64,000 nt of DNA, taken from positions 1 to 64,000 of the forward strand of contig CAZJKM010000002.1 in the NCBI GenBank assembly GCA_964546645.1. Reading direction: 5' to 3'. Below the pieces are notes generated by a model. It did no database searches and was not told where the DNA came from. It saw only the letters and a program-made list of their open reading frames with translations. Below, in pieces: positions 14,679 through 23,588 of the stretch. A program made the translations under genes and the position numbers. Position 1 is the first letter of the stretch. Every line of letters begins with the position of its first letter. The stretch is from A37T11 sp964546645 (GTDB lineage Bacteria; Bacteroidota; Bacteroidia; Sphingobacteriales; Sphingobacteriaceae).

Positions 14679-17600
14679 GTGTTAGATCATATTATAAAAT
14701 TCTCCGTAAAGAATAAGTTCATTATAGGATTGATGACCTTATTACTCATCATCTGGGGGGTATGGAGTGCCACAAAAATCCCGATTGATGCCCAGCCCGA
14801 TATTACAAACAATCAGGTTCAGATCATTACGCTCTGCCCGACCCTGGCAGGACAGGAAGTAGAACAACTGGTTACATTTCCCGTAGAACAAAGTATCGTC
14901 AATCTTCCAAGAGTGGAAGAAATAAGAAGTATTTCGAGGTTTGGGCTTTCTGTTGTAACCGTTGTATTCAAAGACGATGTGGATATTTATTTTGCCCGGC
15001 AATTGGTCAATGAGAAACTGAAAGAAGCGGAGGAGCAGATACCCGACGGCATTGGAACGCCTGAACTGTCTCCTGTCAGTACAGGTCTTGGCGAAGTGTA
15101 CCAATATATTCTCCACCCCAAAAAAGGCAGTGAAGACAAGTATTCGGCCATGGATTTGAGAACAATGCAGGACTGGATTGTTGCCCGACAGCTTTATGGT
15201 ACGCCCGGAGTTGCAGAGGTCAATAGTTTCGGCGGCCTGCTCAAACAATACGAAGTTTCTATTGACCCAAACCGCATCAAGGCAATGGGCGTTAGTATTT
15301 CCGATATTTTTACCGCACTGGAAACCAACAACCAAAATACCGGAGGTGCTTATATCGACCAGAAACCCAATGCGTACTTCATCAGGGGAGTGGGTTTGGT
15401 AACTTCACTGGAAGATGTAAGCAACATTGTCGTTAAACACACAGGGAGTGTTCCGGTATTTATCAAAGATGTAGCCGAAGTGAAATTCGGACACGCTACC
15501 CGATACGGTGCAATGACCTATAACGGCGAAGTAGATGCTGTTGGGGGTATTGTAATGATGCTCAAAGGCGAAAACAGTGCCGCAGTAGTAAAACGTGTCA
15601 AAGCGAAATTACCGGTTATCCAACAATCATTGCCCGAAGATGTGGTTATCGAGGCTTATTTGGATAGGACAGATTTGGTTGGGCGGGCTATCAGCACTGT
15701 ACAAAAAAATCTGATAGAGGGGGCATTGATTGTCATTTTTGTATTGATACTTTTCCTCGGAAATATAAGGGCAGGTTTAGTCGTAGCATCAGCCATACCG
15801 TTATCCATGCTGTTTGCATTAGCGATGATGCGGTTGTTTGGCGTTAGTGCCAATCTGATGAGTTTGGGAGCTATTGATTTCGGATTGATAGTAGATGGCT
15901 CTTTGATTGTGGTCGAGGCAACAATGCACCATTTGGGCTTACGGAAATCTACGCATAGATTAACCCAAAATGAAATGGACGAGGAGGTTTTTCAATCAGC
16001 AAGAAAAATCCGTACAAGTGCCGCATTTGGCGAAATCATTATCCTCATTGTCTATATTCCTATCCTCACGTTAGTCGGTATCGAGGGTAAAATGTTTACA
16101 CCAATGGCACAGACCGTAGGTTTTGCCATTTTGGGAGCATTGATTTTGTCTTTTACCTATATCCCGATGATGAGTGCCCTATGCTTGTCTAAAAAACCGA
16201 TTACCAAAAGGAATTTTTCAGACAACATGATGGACTATCTTCAAGGTGTCTATAAACCATTATTGGAAAAAGCTATTCGTGTAAAATATAGTGTCATTGC
16301 GGTTGCCGTTGGTCTTTTTACCATAAGTATATTCCTTTTTTCACGAATGGGCGGAGAGTTCCTGCCAAAATTAGGCGAGGGTGATTTTGCTTTCCATTGT
16401 ATCCTACCACAAGGAACATCGTTAAGTCAAAGTGTGGAAACCTCTATGCAGGCATCTAAGATAATCAAGGAGTTCGATGAAGTAAAAATGGTCGTAGGTA
16501 AGACAGGTGCTGCAGAAGTACCGACAGACCCGATGCCTCCCGAAGCCACCGACCTGATGATTATCCTGAAACCGCAGGAGGAATGGAAAACAAAGAAATC
16601 CTATGACGAGCTTTCCAATGAAATGATGGAGAAACTCGAAGTCATTCCCGGTGTATTCTTTGAAGCCAATCAGCCGATACAGATGCGGTTTAATGAGCTT
16701 ATGACAGGTATCAGGCAAGACGTTGCCGTGAAGATATTCGGAGAGAATCTCGACACGCTGTTGATTTATGCCAATAAGGCTAACAGTATCATTCAAACGG
16801 TAGAGGGTGCGACCGCTCCGCAGGTAGAACGGGTAGCAGGTCTTCCCCAAATCAATATCGAATACGACCGCACCCGAATAGCCAACTATGGCTTGAATGT
16901 ACAAGAGATAAACGATAATATCAGTACAGCGTTCGCAGGTAAATCAGCAGGGGTCGTTTATGAAAACGAGCGTAAGTTCGATTTGGTGGTACGGCTTGAT
17001 GAAGCACACCGCAGCTCCATTGAGGATGTGAGCAATTTGTTTATTCCACTTCCAAACGGCGACCAAATACCGCTTTCTCAGGTTGCCAACATTGACTACA
17101 AATTAGGCCCTGCACAAATCAGCCGTGAAGACGGAAAGCGTAGGATCTATGTCGGCTTCAATGTGCAGGGGCGGGATGTCGCAAGTGTTGTCAATGAAAT
17201 TCAGGATAAACTGGCGGAACAGATTAAGCTACCGACAGGATATTATTTTACCTATGGCGGTCAGTTCGAAAACCTCCAAAAAGCTACCGACAGATTGCTG
17301 ATTGCAGTACCTATCGCCCTGCTTTTGATTTTTATCTTACTGTATTTCACGTTCCATTCGTTCAAGGAAGCAGTTTTGGTATATACAGCTATCCCGATGA
17401 GTGCCATTGGAGGTGTATTTGCCCTTTTATGGAGGGATATGCCATTCAGCATATCGGCAGGTGTTGGGTTTATCGCCCTGTTTGGTGTTGCCGTTCTGAA
17501 TGGGATTGTACTGATTGCCACATTCAACAGATTGGAAAAAGAGGGTTGGAACGAGATTATTCCGAGGATTATCGAGGGAACTAAAACAAGGTTAAGACCC

Positions 17601-19037
17601 GTATTGATGACAGCATCGGTTGCAAGTTTAGGGTTTTTACCAATGGCGTTAAGTACAAGTGCAGGTGCAGAAGTACAAAAACCATTAGCAACGGTGGTTA
17701 TCGGAGGACTGATTTCAGCAACAGCATTGACGTTGTTCGTACTGCCTCTGCTATATCTCGTATTTATGAGAAACCATAAACCTCCAAAAAATAATAAAAT
17801 GAAAACCATAACACCTGCATTGTTGCTGTTTGTGTGCTTAGGTTTTTCTCAAAACAGTAATGCACAAAATCCGATAAATGTAGATAAAGCTATCAAGATA
17901 GCTAAGGAGAATAACCCTCAGCTCCGTTCCAAAAATCTTGATATTCAATCTGCCCAAAGCCTTAACAAGACAGCATTTGAATTGCCAAAGACCGATGTAA
18001 ATTTCCAATATGGTAATAATGAGGGGTTTGAATACAATGACGGTTTCCAAATTTCGCAGACCATACCCTTTCCAACACTTTTTGGGGCAAAGAAAAATCT
18101 CGTTAAAGAGCAGGTCAAAGGTCAGGAATGGTTAAAGGTTCTGACAGAAAATGAGCTAAAAAAGCAGGTAAGAACATATTATTACCATTTGGAATATCTG
18201 GAGCATAACGCTTCGGTTTTGAAGTATCTTGATAGTATTTATTCAGACTTTATCCGTGTTGCGGAACTGCGTTATAAAACCGGAGATATAGGAAAGTTAG
18301 ATGTTAATACAGCTATTACCAAAAAAGGGGAAGTTAATTTATTGTTTCAGCAAAACGAGGTTTTCAGGCAAAATGCTTATCAGAGCCTTAAAAACCTGAT
18401 GCAGACACAAGAAGATTTTTTAATAGAACCTAAATCGGATTATGCACCATTACTATTAACTTCTTTCATTGACAGTTCAGCTGTTGAAAACCACCCAAGC
18501 ATTCAGCTATTGTATCAGGAGGCTAAAATCGCTGAACAGAACAAGAAATTAGAACGGGCAAACAGCCTGCCTGATTTTACGTTCGGTTATAATAATGTAT
18601 CACTGATAGGAATGCACAGTAAAAACGGTGTGGAGCAATTTTACGGTAGAGAACAGCGGTTTAGTTTTGTTGATGTAGGTATAACCATTCCACTCTTTAC
18701 AACTATCAAAGCAAAAATCCGTTCGCTTGATTATCAGAAGCAATCATTGGAACTGAATGCCCAATGGCAGGAACAACAGCTAAAAACGGAATTGGCAAAT
18801 GCCTTAAAGCAATATGAACAGTATGTAGCACAGTTTACCTATTTCAAGGAGCAGGCGCTTCCTAATGCCGACGAAATCATTCAAGCCGGAAAATTGGGTT
18901 ACACCACAGGAGAAATTTCTTATGTAGAATATCTCTATGCTTTACAGACAGCAACGGATATTCGGCTTAATTATTTAAAGAGTATACAGCAAATCAACGA
19001 AGCTGTAACGCTTATCCATTCATTAATCAGTAAATAA
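14679..19037 (+). CDS. Heavy-metal RND efflux pump fused to a TolC-like outer-membrane channel
   Basis: This is one frame of 1452 residues starting with GTG. Residues 1-~1035 form a complete HME-type RND pump (12 membrane helices, two periplasmic loops). TM4 carries AIDFGLIVDGSLIVVE, matching the DFGxxVDGxxxxxE signature of CzcA-type divalent-cation pumps rather than the CusA pattern for Cu/Ag. From Met1041 (ATG 17799) the frame runs through a signal-peptide-like segment (MKTITPALLLFVCLGFSQ) into about 390 residues of TolC-type outer-membrane factor. The fusion places inner- and outer-membrane parts in 1:1 ratio. An internal start at 17799 is possible, but no good ribosome-binding site is seen. 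The adaptor gene follows after 8 bases. Base composition is more AT-rich than neighbouring regions. Confidence 0.93.
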   Translation: MLDHIIKFSVKNKFIIGLMTLLLIIWGVWSATKIPIDAQPDITNNQVQIITLCPTLAGQEVEQLVTFPVEQSIVNLPRVEEIRSISRFGLSVVTVVFKDDVDIYFARQLVNEKLKEAEEQIPDGIGTPELSPVSTGLGEVYQYILHPKKGSEDKYSAMDLRTMQDWIVARQLYGTPGVAEVNSFGGLLKQYEVSIDPNRIKAMGVSISDIFTALETNNQNTGGAYIDQKPNAYFIRGVGLVTSLEDVSNIVVKHTGSVPVFIKDVAEVKFGHATRYGAMTYNGEVDAVGGIVMMLKGENSAAVVKRVKAKLPVIQQSLPEDVVIEAYLDRTDLVGRAISTVQKNLIEGALIVIFVLILFLGNIRAGLVVASAIPLSMLFALAMMRLFGVSANLMSLGAIDFGLIVDGSLIVVEATMHHLGLRKSTHRLTQNEMDEEVFQSARKIRTSAAFGEIIILIVYIPILTLVGIEGKMFTPMAQTVGFAILGALILSFTYIPMMSALCLSKKPITKRNFSDNMMDYLQGVYKPLLEKAIRVKYSVIAVAVGLFTISIFLFSRMGGEFLPKLGEGDFAFHCILPQGTSLSQSVETSMQASKIIKEFDEVKMVVGKTGAAEVPTDPMPPEATDLMIILKPQEEWKTKKSYDELSNEMMEKLEVIPGVFFEANQPIQMRFNELMTGIRQDVAVKIFGENLDTLLIYANKANSIIQTVEGATAPQVERVAGLPQINIEYDRTRIANYGLNVQEINDNISTAFAGKSAGVVYENERKFDLVVRLDEAHRSSIEDVSNLFIPLPNGDQIPLSQVANIDYKLGPAQISREDGKRRIYVGFNVQGRDVASVVNEIQDKLAEQIKLPTGYYFTYGGQFENLQKATDRLLIAVPIALLLIFILLYFTFHSFKEAVLVYTAIPMSAIGGVFALLWRDMPFSISAGVGFIALFGVAVLNGIVLIATFNRLEKEGWNEIIPRIIEGTKTRLRPVLMTASVASLGFLPMALSTSAGAEVQKPLATVVIGGLISATALTLFVLPLLYLVFMRNHKPPKNNKMKTITPALLLFVCLGFSQNSNAQNPINVDKAIKIAKENNPQLRSKNLDIQSAQSLNKTAFELPKTDVNFQYGNNEGFEYNDGFQISQTIPFPTLFGAKKNLVKEQVKGQEWLKVLTENELKKQVRTYYYHLEYLEHNASVLKYLDSIYSDFIRVAELRYKTGDIGKLDVNTAITKKGEVNLLFQQNEVFRQNAYQSLKNLMQTQEDFLIEPKSDYAPLLLTSFIDSSAVENHPSIQLLYQEAKIAEQNKKLERANSLPDFTFGYNNVSLIGMHSKNGVEQFYGREQRFSFVDVGITIPLFTTIKAKIRSLDYQKQSLELNAQWQEQQLKTELANALKQYEQYVAQFTYFKEQALPNADEIIQAGKLGYTTGEISYVEYLYALQTATDIRLNYLKSIQQINEAVTLIHSLISK

Positions 19038-19045
19038 TACAATAT

Positions 19046-20317
19046 ATGAAACGTATCATAAATAAGATAATTTTTAGCGTTTTTGTCCTCGTAACATTCT
19101 TTGCTTTTAACGCTTGTATGAATAATCATAAAGAGGGCGACGGACATCATCACGGTACGGAAGCAGAAACCACAACGGACGAACACGAAGAAGAAAATTC
19201 AGCGGTACTGACCGATGAACAGATGAAAGCCGTAGGTATCGAAATCGGAATGATTGAGCAAAAACAATTATCGGCGACTTTGAAAGCTAACGGTACATTG
19301 AGAGTTCCCAACAGTAATAAGGCAAATGTAACTTCCTTGTTTGGCGGAGTTATAAAATCCCTCCATGTGGAGATAGGCGATTTCGTAACGAAAGGTCAGG
19401 TTATCGCTACTATTTCCAATCCGCAATTCATACAGTTGCAGGAAGAATATCTAAGCATCAATAGCCGGATAGAATTTGCAGAACAGGAACGGGCAAGGCA
19501 AAGAGAGCTGAACGAGGGAAATGTCGGTGCAAAGAAAAACCTGCAAAGTGCCACTACTGAATTGAACACGTTGAGAACACGAAAATCTTCTTTGAACCAG
19601 CAAATCCAAATGATGGGAATTAATCCGGCTTCTTTGTCAAATTCCAGCCTTAAATCTTCATTGGTCGTTACAAGTGCAATAAGCGGTACTGTTAGTAACG
19701 TTTTTGCCAAAATCGGAAGCTATGCAGATATGTCTTCGCCTATTGCCGAAATAATAGAAAACACAGCACTGCACCTGGATTTACAGGTTTATGAAAAGGA
19801 TATTCCATTAATCAAAATAGGTCAGAAAATAGATTTTGTCGTAACCAACAATCCCAATAAGACCTATTCTGCCGAAGTTTATAATATTGGCTCATCTTTT
19901 AGCGGAGAGAGTAAAACCATTGCCGTTCACAGCAGAATTACAGGAGATAAAACAGGATTGATTGACGGAATGAGTATAACCGGAACGGTAAGTTTAGATC
20001 ATGTACTGAGTACGGCTGTACCCAACGATGCGATTGTCAATGCAGACGGGAAGTATTACATCTTTTTGGTCAGGGAGCAGGAAGAAGAACCTCACGACCA
20101 TAAAGAGGGTGAAAGTCACGACCATAGCCACGACCTTGGTTCGGAAAAAGGAACTCGTTTTGAAAAAATGGAAGTAGCTAAGGGTGCTTCTCAATTGGGT
20201 TATACGGCAATTACGCCAGTAAGTGAAATTCCACACGGTACACCTATCGTGATAAAAGGTGCATTTTTTGTGAATGCAAAAATGAATGATACGGGAGAAC
20301 ACGGTCACGCTCACTAA
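19046..20317 (+). CDS. RND efflux periplasmic adaptor lipoprotein (CzcB/CusB type)
   Basis: This 423-residue lipoprotein has its lipobox at FNACMNN near residue 24. It bridges the inner-membrane pump and the outer-membrane channel. After the lipobox comes a His/Asp/Glu-rich stretch (KEGDGHHHGTEAE), then the lipoyl/barrel-sandwich halves (VTSLFGGVIKSLHVEIGDFV and VTSAISGTVSNVFAKIGSYA) around a helical hairpin, then the beta-barrel domains. A second His-rich insertion (HDHKEGESHDHSHD) and a His C-terminus (GEHGHAH) suggest metal capture. It is the last gene of the AT-rich efflux operon, 8 bases after the fused pump. Confidence 0.93.
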   Translation: MKRIINKIIFSVFVLVTFFAFNACMNNHKEGDGHHHGTEAETTTDEHEEENSAVLTDEQMKAVGIEIGMIEQKQLSATLKANGTLRVPNSNKANVTSLFGGVIKSLHVEIGDFVTKGQVIATISNPQFIQLQEEYLSINSRIEFAEQERARQRELNEGNVGAKKNLQSATTELNTLRTRKSSLNQQIQMMGINPASLSNSSLKSSLVVTSAISGTVSNVFAKIGSYADMSSPIAEIIENTALHLDLQVYEKDIPLIKIGQKIDFVVTNNPNKTYSAEVYNIGSSFSGESKTIAVHSRITGDKTGLIDGMSITGTVSLDHVLSTAVPNDAIVNADGKYYIFLVREQEEEPHDHKEGESHDHSHDLGSEKGTRFEKMEVAKGASQLGYTAITPVSEIPHGTPIVIKGAFFVNAKMNDTGEHGHAH

Positions 20318-20336
20318 ACTATTGCATCTTATTCCG

Positions 20337-20344
20337 TAACTTTG
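20337..20344 (+). promoter_or_regulatory. -7 element before the His-rich membrane protein (TAACTTTG)
   Basis: Exact TAnnTTTG, only 5 bases before the GTG at 20350. Either the mRNA is nearly leaderless or the true start is further in (for example GTG 20356 or ATG 20416). Confidence 0.4.
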
Positions 20345-20349
20345 CCTGC

Positions 20350-20736
20350 GTGAACGTGACCAACAGCATATCCATACGCAACACAAACGCCTTCAGGCCT
20401 ATCCTCGGCCTGTTCATGGCCGGGCTGTTCTGCCTGATCCTGGTCAGCAACATGCTGTTTATGCACAGCCACACCACGGTCAATGGTACGGTTGTTATCC
20501 ACGTCCACCCCTACAAACTTTCTTCCGACGGCTCGGGAACAAAACACAAGCACACAGAACAGGAACTCTATTCCCTGGATTATGTGCACCGCTTTTCTTA
20601 TACCGGCACAGACCTGATCGTTGTCGGGGATCCGTTATTTTTCACGGTTGAAACCGGATATGTCATCCGTCCGGTGCCGGAAGTACCTTCTCTGTACCAC
20701 CATGCCACCCTGCTCCGTGGCCCGCCCCTCGCGTAG
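20350..20736 (+). CDS. Small His-rich membrane protein of unknown function
   Basis: The protein has up to 128 residues with one membrane helix (about residues 18-38, PILGLFMAGLFCLILVSNML). A His-rich region follows (FMHSHTTVNG, VIHVHPY, KHKHTEQE), probably facing the periplasm. Similar short His-motif proteins occur next to TonB receptors in other Bacteroidota. The start is uncertain: GTG 20350 and GTG 20356 are both close to a promoter element. GC content rises again here relative to the pump genes. It is followed after 101 bases by the TonB receptor. I infer a role in handling a divalent metal; no family name is assigned. Confidence 0.65.
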   Translation: MNVTNSISIRNTNAFRPILGLFMAGLFCLILVSNMLFMHSHTTVNGTVVIHVHPYKLSSDGSGTKHKHTEQELYSLDYVHRFSYTGTDLIVVGDPLFFTVETGYVIRPVPEVPSLYHHATLLRGPPLA

Positions 20737-20837
20737 ATCCGCCGCATAACGGCTATCTATTCTTTTCGCATCTTCCCCTCGTTTTCTGCGAATGGCAGGT
20801 GCCCTGATTACAGTTTTTTTTAATCTAATACGGAGCA

Positions 20838-23120
20838 ATGAAATTACATACAACGCTATTTCACATAGCTGCAGTTGCGGCTATTCTTTATACAACTATA
20901 CTGCCCGCTTATGGACAAAACGGGCATATCAGCGGGCGCATCCTGCATGAAGGTCAACCGGTAGAGTTTGCCAGCGTTATGCTGCCGGCATTAAAAGCAG
21001 GCGCATCTTCTGACACCCTGGGACATTATGTGATCCGCGACATTCCTGCGGGCACGTATACCCTGCGAACATCCGCTTTGGGCTATGAACCTTTCCAGGT
21101 GCGGGTAACCGTAAAACCCAAAGGCACCACCGCGCTGAACATTGAACTGACGGCGGCGGCAGGCTCGCTGAATGAAGTAGTGGTAACAGGCACTATGCGG
21201 GAGGTAAGCCGGGCAGAGAGTCCGGTTCCCGTGGAGATTTTTACCCCGAAACTGTTTACTAAAAACCCTACACCAAGCCTGTTTGAAGCCATTGGAATGA
21301 TCAACGGGGTGCAACCACAGCTGAACTGCAATGTCTGCAACACCGGAGATATCCATATCAACGGTATGGAAGGGCCTTACACAATGATCCTGATTGACGG
21401 TATGCCTATTGTAAGTGGCCTGTCTACTGTTTACGGATTGAGCGGCATACCCAACAGCCTGGTTGAACGTATTGAAGTAGTGAAAGGGCCGGCTTCCTCC
21501 CTCTACGGATCGGAGGCGATGGGCGGTCTGATCAATGTGATCACGAAAAACCCGCTGAAGGCACCGCTGCTGACCGCCGATATCTTCGGCACGGGCTGGG
21601 GTGAATACAGTGTGGATGCAGGTGCAAAGTTCCGTGCGGGCAAAGCCACTTCACTGATGGGCGTCAATTATTTTACCTATAACAACAAAGTGGACAACAA
21701 CCACGATAATTTTACGGACCTTACCCTCCAAAACCGTGTTTCTTTTTTTAATAAGTGGAATTTCGCACGGCGGGACAATAAGCTGTCAAGCCTGGCCGCC
21801 CGCTATGTCTATGAGGATCGCTGGGGAGGCGAACTGAACTGGAGGCGCTCCCTGCATCGCGGAGGCGATGAGGTGTACGGGGAAAGTATCTTTACCAAAC
21901 GGGCCGAGCTGATCGGAACGTACCAGCTTCCGGGAACAGAAGATATTTACACGCAGTTTTCCTATAACTGGCACGACCAGAACTCCTATTACGGGGATGT
22001 GCCGTATATGGCTGTACAACGGGTGGCATTTGCACAGGCATACTGGGATAGGTACCTGGACGGCGGACACAACCTGTTAGTGGGCGCCTCTTTCCGCTAC
22101 ACCAATTACGATGACAACACACCCGCAACAGCCTCCGCGGACGGATCTGCCAACGCGCCGGCCAATACGCCGCTGCCCGGCATATTCATACAGGATGAAT
22201 GGAGTATCAGCAAGGTGAATAAACTCCTGGCCGGATACCGGTTTGATTACGACAAGAACCATGGTGCTGTCCACTCACCCCGGGTAGCATACAAGTTGAC
22301 ACCCAACGCGAACAACACCTTCCGGGCGAGTTTCGGAACGGGTTTCAGAGTCGTAAACCTTTTCACGGAAGATCATGCAGCGTTAACCGGTGCCCGGGAA
22401 GTGGTCATTGTCTCTGCGCTGGACCCGGAGCGTTCCTTCAACGGGAACCTGAATTATGTGCTGCAGATACCGACTCCCGATTTTTTCCTGGGTTTTGACA
22501 TTACGGGATTTTATTCGTATTTCACGAATAAAATCGTACCTGATTTTGATACGAATCCGCAGAAAATCATTTATGATAACCTGGACGGGCACGCCGTATC
22601 ACGCGGCGTGTCGCTGAACACCGACCTTGCATTTACCTTTCCTTTTAAACTACTGGCAGGAGTTACGTATATGGATGTGTACGTTAAGGAGGACGACGGG
22701 ATCGGACGGCTTGAAAAAACGCAGCAACTGCATGCACCCCGGTGGACCGGTACGTTCACCGCCAGCTACACCACCCTCGGCAATTACAGCATCGACCTTA
22801 CCGGACAATGGAACGGCCCAATGCGCCTGCCGGTGCTGCCGAATGATTACCGGCCGGAGTACTCTCCCTGGCACTGTATCATGAACCTGCAGCTGAGCAA
22901 AAAGTTCAATAAAGGGATTGAGGTGTATGGTGGCATTAAAAACCTGCTTAACTTTTTACCACGGAATCCGATCATGCGGCCGTTTGATCCCTTCGACCGG
23001 CACGTAGACGACCCGGTGAACAATCCATACGGCTATACCTTTGACCCCAGTTACAACTATGCTTCGTTGCAGGGACTCCGGGGGTTTCTGGGTATCCGGT
23101 ATAACTTATTCAGGCCATGA
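20838..23120 (+). CDS. TonB-dependent outer-membrane receptor
   Basis: This 760-residue protein has a signal peptide, then a carboxypeptidase-regulatory-like domain (GHISGRILHEGQPVEFASVM to about residue 105). A TonB box region and plug follow, with VERIEVVKGPASSLYGSEAM typical of the plug, then a large beta-barrel. The plug contains an unusual NCNVCN pair of cysteines followed by Met-rich GMEGPYTM and GMPIV, which could contact a soft metal; this is inference. It imports a ligand across the outer membrane using TonB energy. The thioredoxin-fold gene overlaps its end by four bases, and the His-rich protein lies upstream, so the three are probably one operon. Confidence 0.92.
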   Translation: MKLHTTLFHIAAVAAILYTTILPAYGQNGHISGRILHEGQPVEFASVMLPALKAGASSDTLGHYVIRDIPAGTYTLRTSALGYEPFQVRVTVKPKGTTALNIELTAAAGSLNEVVVTGTMREVSRAESPVPVEIFTPKLFTKNPTPSLFEAIGMINGVQPQLNCNVCNTGDIHINGMEGPYTMILIDGMPIVSGLSTVYGLSGIPNSLVERIEVVKGPASSLYGSEAMGGLINVITKNPLKAPLLTADIFGTGWGEYSVDAGAKFRAGKATSLMGVNYFTYNNKVDNNHDNFTDLTLQNRVSFFNKWNFARRDNKLSSLAARYVYEDRWGGELNWRRSLHRGGDEVYGESIFTKRAELIGTYQLPGTEDIYTQFSYNWHDQNSYYGDVPYMAVQRVAFAQAYWDRYLDGGHNLLVGASFRYTNYDDNTPATASADGSANAPANTPLPGIFIQDEWSISKVNKLLAGYRFDYDKNHGAVHSPRVAYKLTPNANNTFRASFGTGFRVVNLFTEDHAALTGAREVVIVSALDPERSFNGNLNYVLQIPTPDFFLGFDITGFYSYFTNKIVPDFDTNPQKIIYDNLDGHAVSRGVSLNTDLAFTFPFKLLAGVTYMDVYVKEDDGIGRLEKTQQLHAPRWTGTFTASYTTLGNYSIDLTGQWNGPMRLPVLPNDYRPEYSPWHCIMNLQLSKKFNKGIEVYGGIKNLLNFLPRNPIMRPFDPFDRHVDDPVNNPYGYTFDPSYNYASLQGLRGFLGIRYNLFRP

Positions 23121-23581
23121 AACGGTATGCCACAACGATCATCATACTGATACTGGCGGCTTTTTTCCAGGTCAGGGGGCAACAGCTCCCTGACCTGGAC
23201 GCCAAAACAGTGCAGGAGCTGATGCACAAAGCGCCTAAACCTGTGGTGGTCCAGCTGTATACCGGCTGGTGCATGTACTGCAAAATGCAGGATCGCCAGA
23301 TCCGCCGGGACAAGCAATTGCAAAAAGTACTGGCGGAAGAGGTATACTATCTCCGGTTCGATGCGGAACGCAAAGATACCGTGAACTTCAACGGGCAAAT
23401 CTATACCTATATGCGGCACGGTCCATCCGGAGGCATACACCAGCTGGCGTATGCCTTGGGGGAAAAGGAAGGCCGGATAGGCTATCCCGCATGGGTCATC
23501 CTCGACGAACGATACCAGCGGATGTTCGTACACCACGGCTTGCTGCCAACACAGACCTTACTCAAACTGCTGCTGCACTGA
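23117..23581 (+). CDS. Periplasmic thioredoxin-fold protein
   Basis: The protein has 154 residues with a signal peptide (MKRYATTIIILILAAFFQ). The thioredoxin fold is marked by VVVQLYTGWCMYCKMQDR, with active-site WCMYC, and the later cis-Pro region IGYPAWVILDE. The start ATG overlaps the TonB receptor stop (ATGA), so it is translationally coupled. It may keep Cys residues of the receptor plug or of a bound metal reduced; that link is inference from position. It ends 7 bases before the convergent sulfatase gene. Confidence 0.85.
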   Translation: MKRYATTIIILILAAFFQVRGQQLPDLDAKTVQELMHKAPKPVVVQLYTGWCMYCKMQDRQIRRDKQLQKVLAEEVYYLRFDAERKDTVNFNGQIYTYMRHGPSGGIHQLAYALGEKEGRIGYPAWVILDERYQRMFVHHGLLPTQTLLKLLLH

Positions 23582-23588
23582 AACAACT

